From positions 1-7,288 of the forward strand of contig CAYYPG010000090.1 in the NCBI GenBank assembly GCA_964473505.1: a stretch of 7,288 nucleotides of DNA, read 5' to 3'. The notes beneath the pieces were generated by a model. It was not told the origin of the DNA. It made no database searches and worked only from the letters and a program-made list of their open reading frames with translations. The position numbers were made by a program, and so were the translations under genes. Position 1 is the stretch's first letter. Every line of letters starts with the position of its first letter. Positions 6,523 through 7,288 of this stretch are shown here, in pieces. The stretch is from JAOABV01 sp964473505 (GTDB lineage Bacteria; Hydrothermota; Tepidihabitantia; Tepidihabitantales; CAIPLT01).

Positions 6523-6690
6523 TTCATAATACTGAAGAACAAAAAAGATAAAAAGTTATACTTCTTCTGACTAGAAGGAAAGGTTAAGATGGTTGATTTA
6601 TAAGCTAAAAGATAAAACAGAATAAGATGTTGAAGCGTTTTGACTTATCCAAAATTTTCTTAAAATAAGATTCTAATACAAATAGATTAC

Positions 6691-7010
6691 ACAAAACTTA
6701 CGTTCTAATAAGTTTCAGCAATAAAATTTATTAGAAACTTATTGAAACTAATAAAAACTTCTAAGTAGAAAACAGAAATTTAGATAGAAACAGATAATAC
6801 CAAACTTGTGCTCTGGTAAGTTTCAGCAATAAAAATTGGGGAAAACTCATAGAAACAAATAGAAACTTATTGGTAAAAAGCAGAAATTTAGATAGAATCA
6901 ACTAATACTAAACTTGTGTTCTGATAAGTTTCAGTAATAAAAATCGTAAGAACCCTATAGAAACTAATAAAAACATATTAATAAAAAACAGAAATTCAAC
7001 AAGAAAAGTC
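6691..7010. repeat. Three tandem 108-bp repeat units
   Basis: Units start at 6691, 6799 and 6907, an exact 108-bp period. Adjacent units align without gaps at about 75-80% identity by eye. Best-conserved parts are AAGTTTCAGCAATAAAA near position 20-36 of each unit and CAGAAATTTAGATAGAA near 83-99; the third unit decays after about 6996. All frames contain stops in every unit, so the array is not coding although the period is a multiple of three. Unit 1 holds a perfect 10-bp inverted repeat, AATAAGTTTC (6707-6716) with GAAACTTATT (6734-6743); unit 2 keeps most of it at a shifted place. Short A-runs recur about every 10-13 bp, a pattern that favours bent DNA. Confidence 0.8.
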
Positions 7011-7037
7011 ATACATTTTTACAATCAGACAGAAGGC

Positions 7038-7066
7038 TTGGTTAAGTAGGTTATTCATTATATAAT
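7038..7066 (+). promoter_or_regulatory. Promoter-like sequence after the tandem repeats
   Basis: TTGGTT (7038-7043), a 17-bp spacer and a perfect TATAAT (7061-7066). The expected start point (about 7073) lies just before the 20-bp palindrome at 7076. No start codon with a ribosome site follows closely, so the product, if any, may be a short RNA or the gene beyond the window edge. Confidence 0.4.
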
Positions 7067-7075
7067 TGAGTTGAT

Positions 7076-7095
7076 ACTCTACTTATAAGTAGAGT
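7076..7095. promoter_or_regulatory. Perfect 20-bp palindrome
   Basis: ACTCTACTTATAAGTAGAGT equals its own reverse complement over all 20 bases. It lies at about +3 to +22 of the promoter-like sequence 7038-7066, a place where a dimeric repressor would block transcription. As RNA it would form an 8-bp stem with a four-base loop. A second, smaller dyad (ATTGTTT-ATC-AAACAAT, 7110-7126) follows. Neither has a T-run after it, so operator is a better guess than terminator. Confidence 0.5.
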
Positions 7096-7130
7096 CAGGA
7101 ATTTAGTTAATTGTTTATCAAACAATAGGT

Positions 7131-7224
7131 TAGACTATCTAAGGGATAGACAGGGGGGATATCCTGGGGGTATACCCATAGGTTATCCCCTGGGCCATCT
7201 ATGGGATAACCATTTAGACTGTCT
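7131..7224. other. GC-rich patch with dense dyads and GGGATA motifs
   Basis: A GC-rich island in AT-rich DNA, bounded by TAGACTATCT (7131-7140) and TAGACTGTCT (7215-7224). Inside are palindromes GGATATCC (7157-7164) and GGGTATACCC (7168-7177), and inverted pairs AGACAG/CTGTCT (7148-7153, 7219-7224), CCCATAG/CTATGGG (7175-7181, 7199-7205), GGTTATCCC/GGGATAACC (7181-7189, 7203-7211) and GGGGATA/TATCCCC (7155-7161, 7184-7190). Several pairs exclude each other. GGGATA occurs at 7143, 7156 and 7203 and inverted at 7184. One frame on each strand stays open through it: + strand 7070-7276 without a start codon, and - strand 7286-7107, open at the window edge, with three Tyr-Pro-x-Asp motifs. It could be a protein-binding array, a structured RNA, or the end of a repetitive coding region. 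Confidence 0.45.
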
Positions 7225-7253
7225 TTGGACTTACCCAGAAGACCAAGCCGTCG

Positions 7254-7282
7254 TTGGTAAATTATCAGAAAAGTGATATAAT
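7254..7282 (+). promoter_or_regulatory. Strong promoter reading out of the window
   Basis: TTGGTA (7254-7259), a 17-bp spacer and TATAAT (7277-7282) preceded by TG at the extended -10 position (TGATATAAT). The start point would fall at about 7289, just outside the window, so the ATG at 7286-7288 is probably not a translation start. It implies a + strand gene or RNA immediately to the right. The GC-rich dyad patch lies just upstream and could hold its regulatory sites. Confidence 0.5.
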
Positions 7283-7288
7283 TAAATG

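Noticed and set aside
6300..6542. 80-residue - strand ORF
   Set aside because: Its most regular part is the inverted dispersed repeat, and the rest is Cys/Leu-rich low-information sequence with no ribosome site.
6691..7010. CRISPR array
   Set aside because: Units are 108-bp tandem repeats that diverge along their whole length, without short constant repeats and unique spacers, and no cas genes are present.
6640..7211. Replication origin (AT-rich repeats plus TTATCC motifs)
   Set aside because: No exact TTATCCACA-type DnaA boxes are present; TTATCCAAA at about 6645 and TTATCCCC at 7183 are only partial matches, and no dnaA or dnaN is in view.

Overview
The window is AT-rich bacterial DNA with six confident genes and unusually long, repeat-bearing spacers. 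Queuosine synthesis (QueF), RadC and a polyprenyl-phosphate sugar-1-phosphate transferase all point to a bacterium. The sequence alone does not name the lineage; the style (AT-rich, ordinary housekeeping genes set in long decayed spacers) would fit an uncultivated candidate phylum, but that is only an impression. No plasmid, phage, CRISPR or complete transposon genes are visible.

Left part (1-2680, + strand): a leader carrying one copy of a dispersed ~100-bp repeat and two perfect palindromes leads into a class I SAM-dependent methyltransferase (351-1115). A second, more decayed repeat copy and a 20-codon mini-ORF precede radC (1428-2108), a JAMM-motif protein. A YjbQ/UPF0047 protein (2282-2680) follows. 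These three genes are spaced widely enough to be separate transcription units.

Middle (2766-4957, - strand): a two-gene operon. The promoter-proximal gene is a WbaP-type membrane phosphoglycosyltransferase that would start a surface or exopolysaccharide. Two bases after its stop codon begins a protein built of two consecutive Lrp/AsnC-like modules (HTH-RAM-HTH-RAM), probably a regulator linked to polysaccharide synthesis. It converges on yjbQ across a short spacer with a candidate hairpin.

Right part (4958-7288): a 560-bp divergent spacer carries recurring ATAGTCTAT-like sites. Next is queF (5521-5943), the NADPH-dependent preQ0 reductase of queuosine synthesis, best started at a GTG with a strong Shine-Dalgarno sequence. 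After queF come about 1.3 kb without a confident gene. They hold a possible decayed reading frame, a third repeat copy in opposite orientation, three tandem 108-bp units, a perfect 20-bp palindrome just after a promoter-like sequence, a GC-rich patch packed with dyads and GGGATA/TATCCC motifs, and a second promoter-like sequence reading out of the window.

Nothing here amounts to a clear new multi-gene system. The best leads are the tandem-Lrp protein coupled to the sugar transferase, the dispersed repeat family, and the structured region at 6690-7288.
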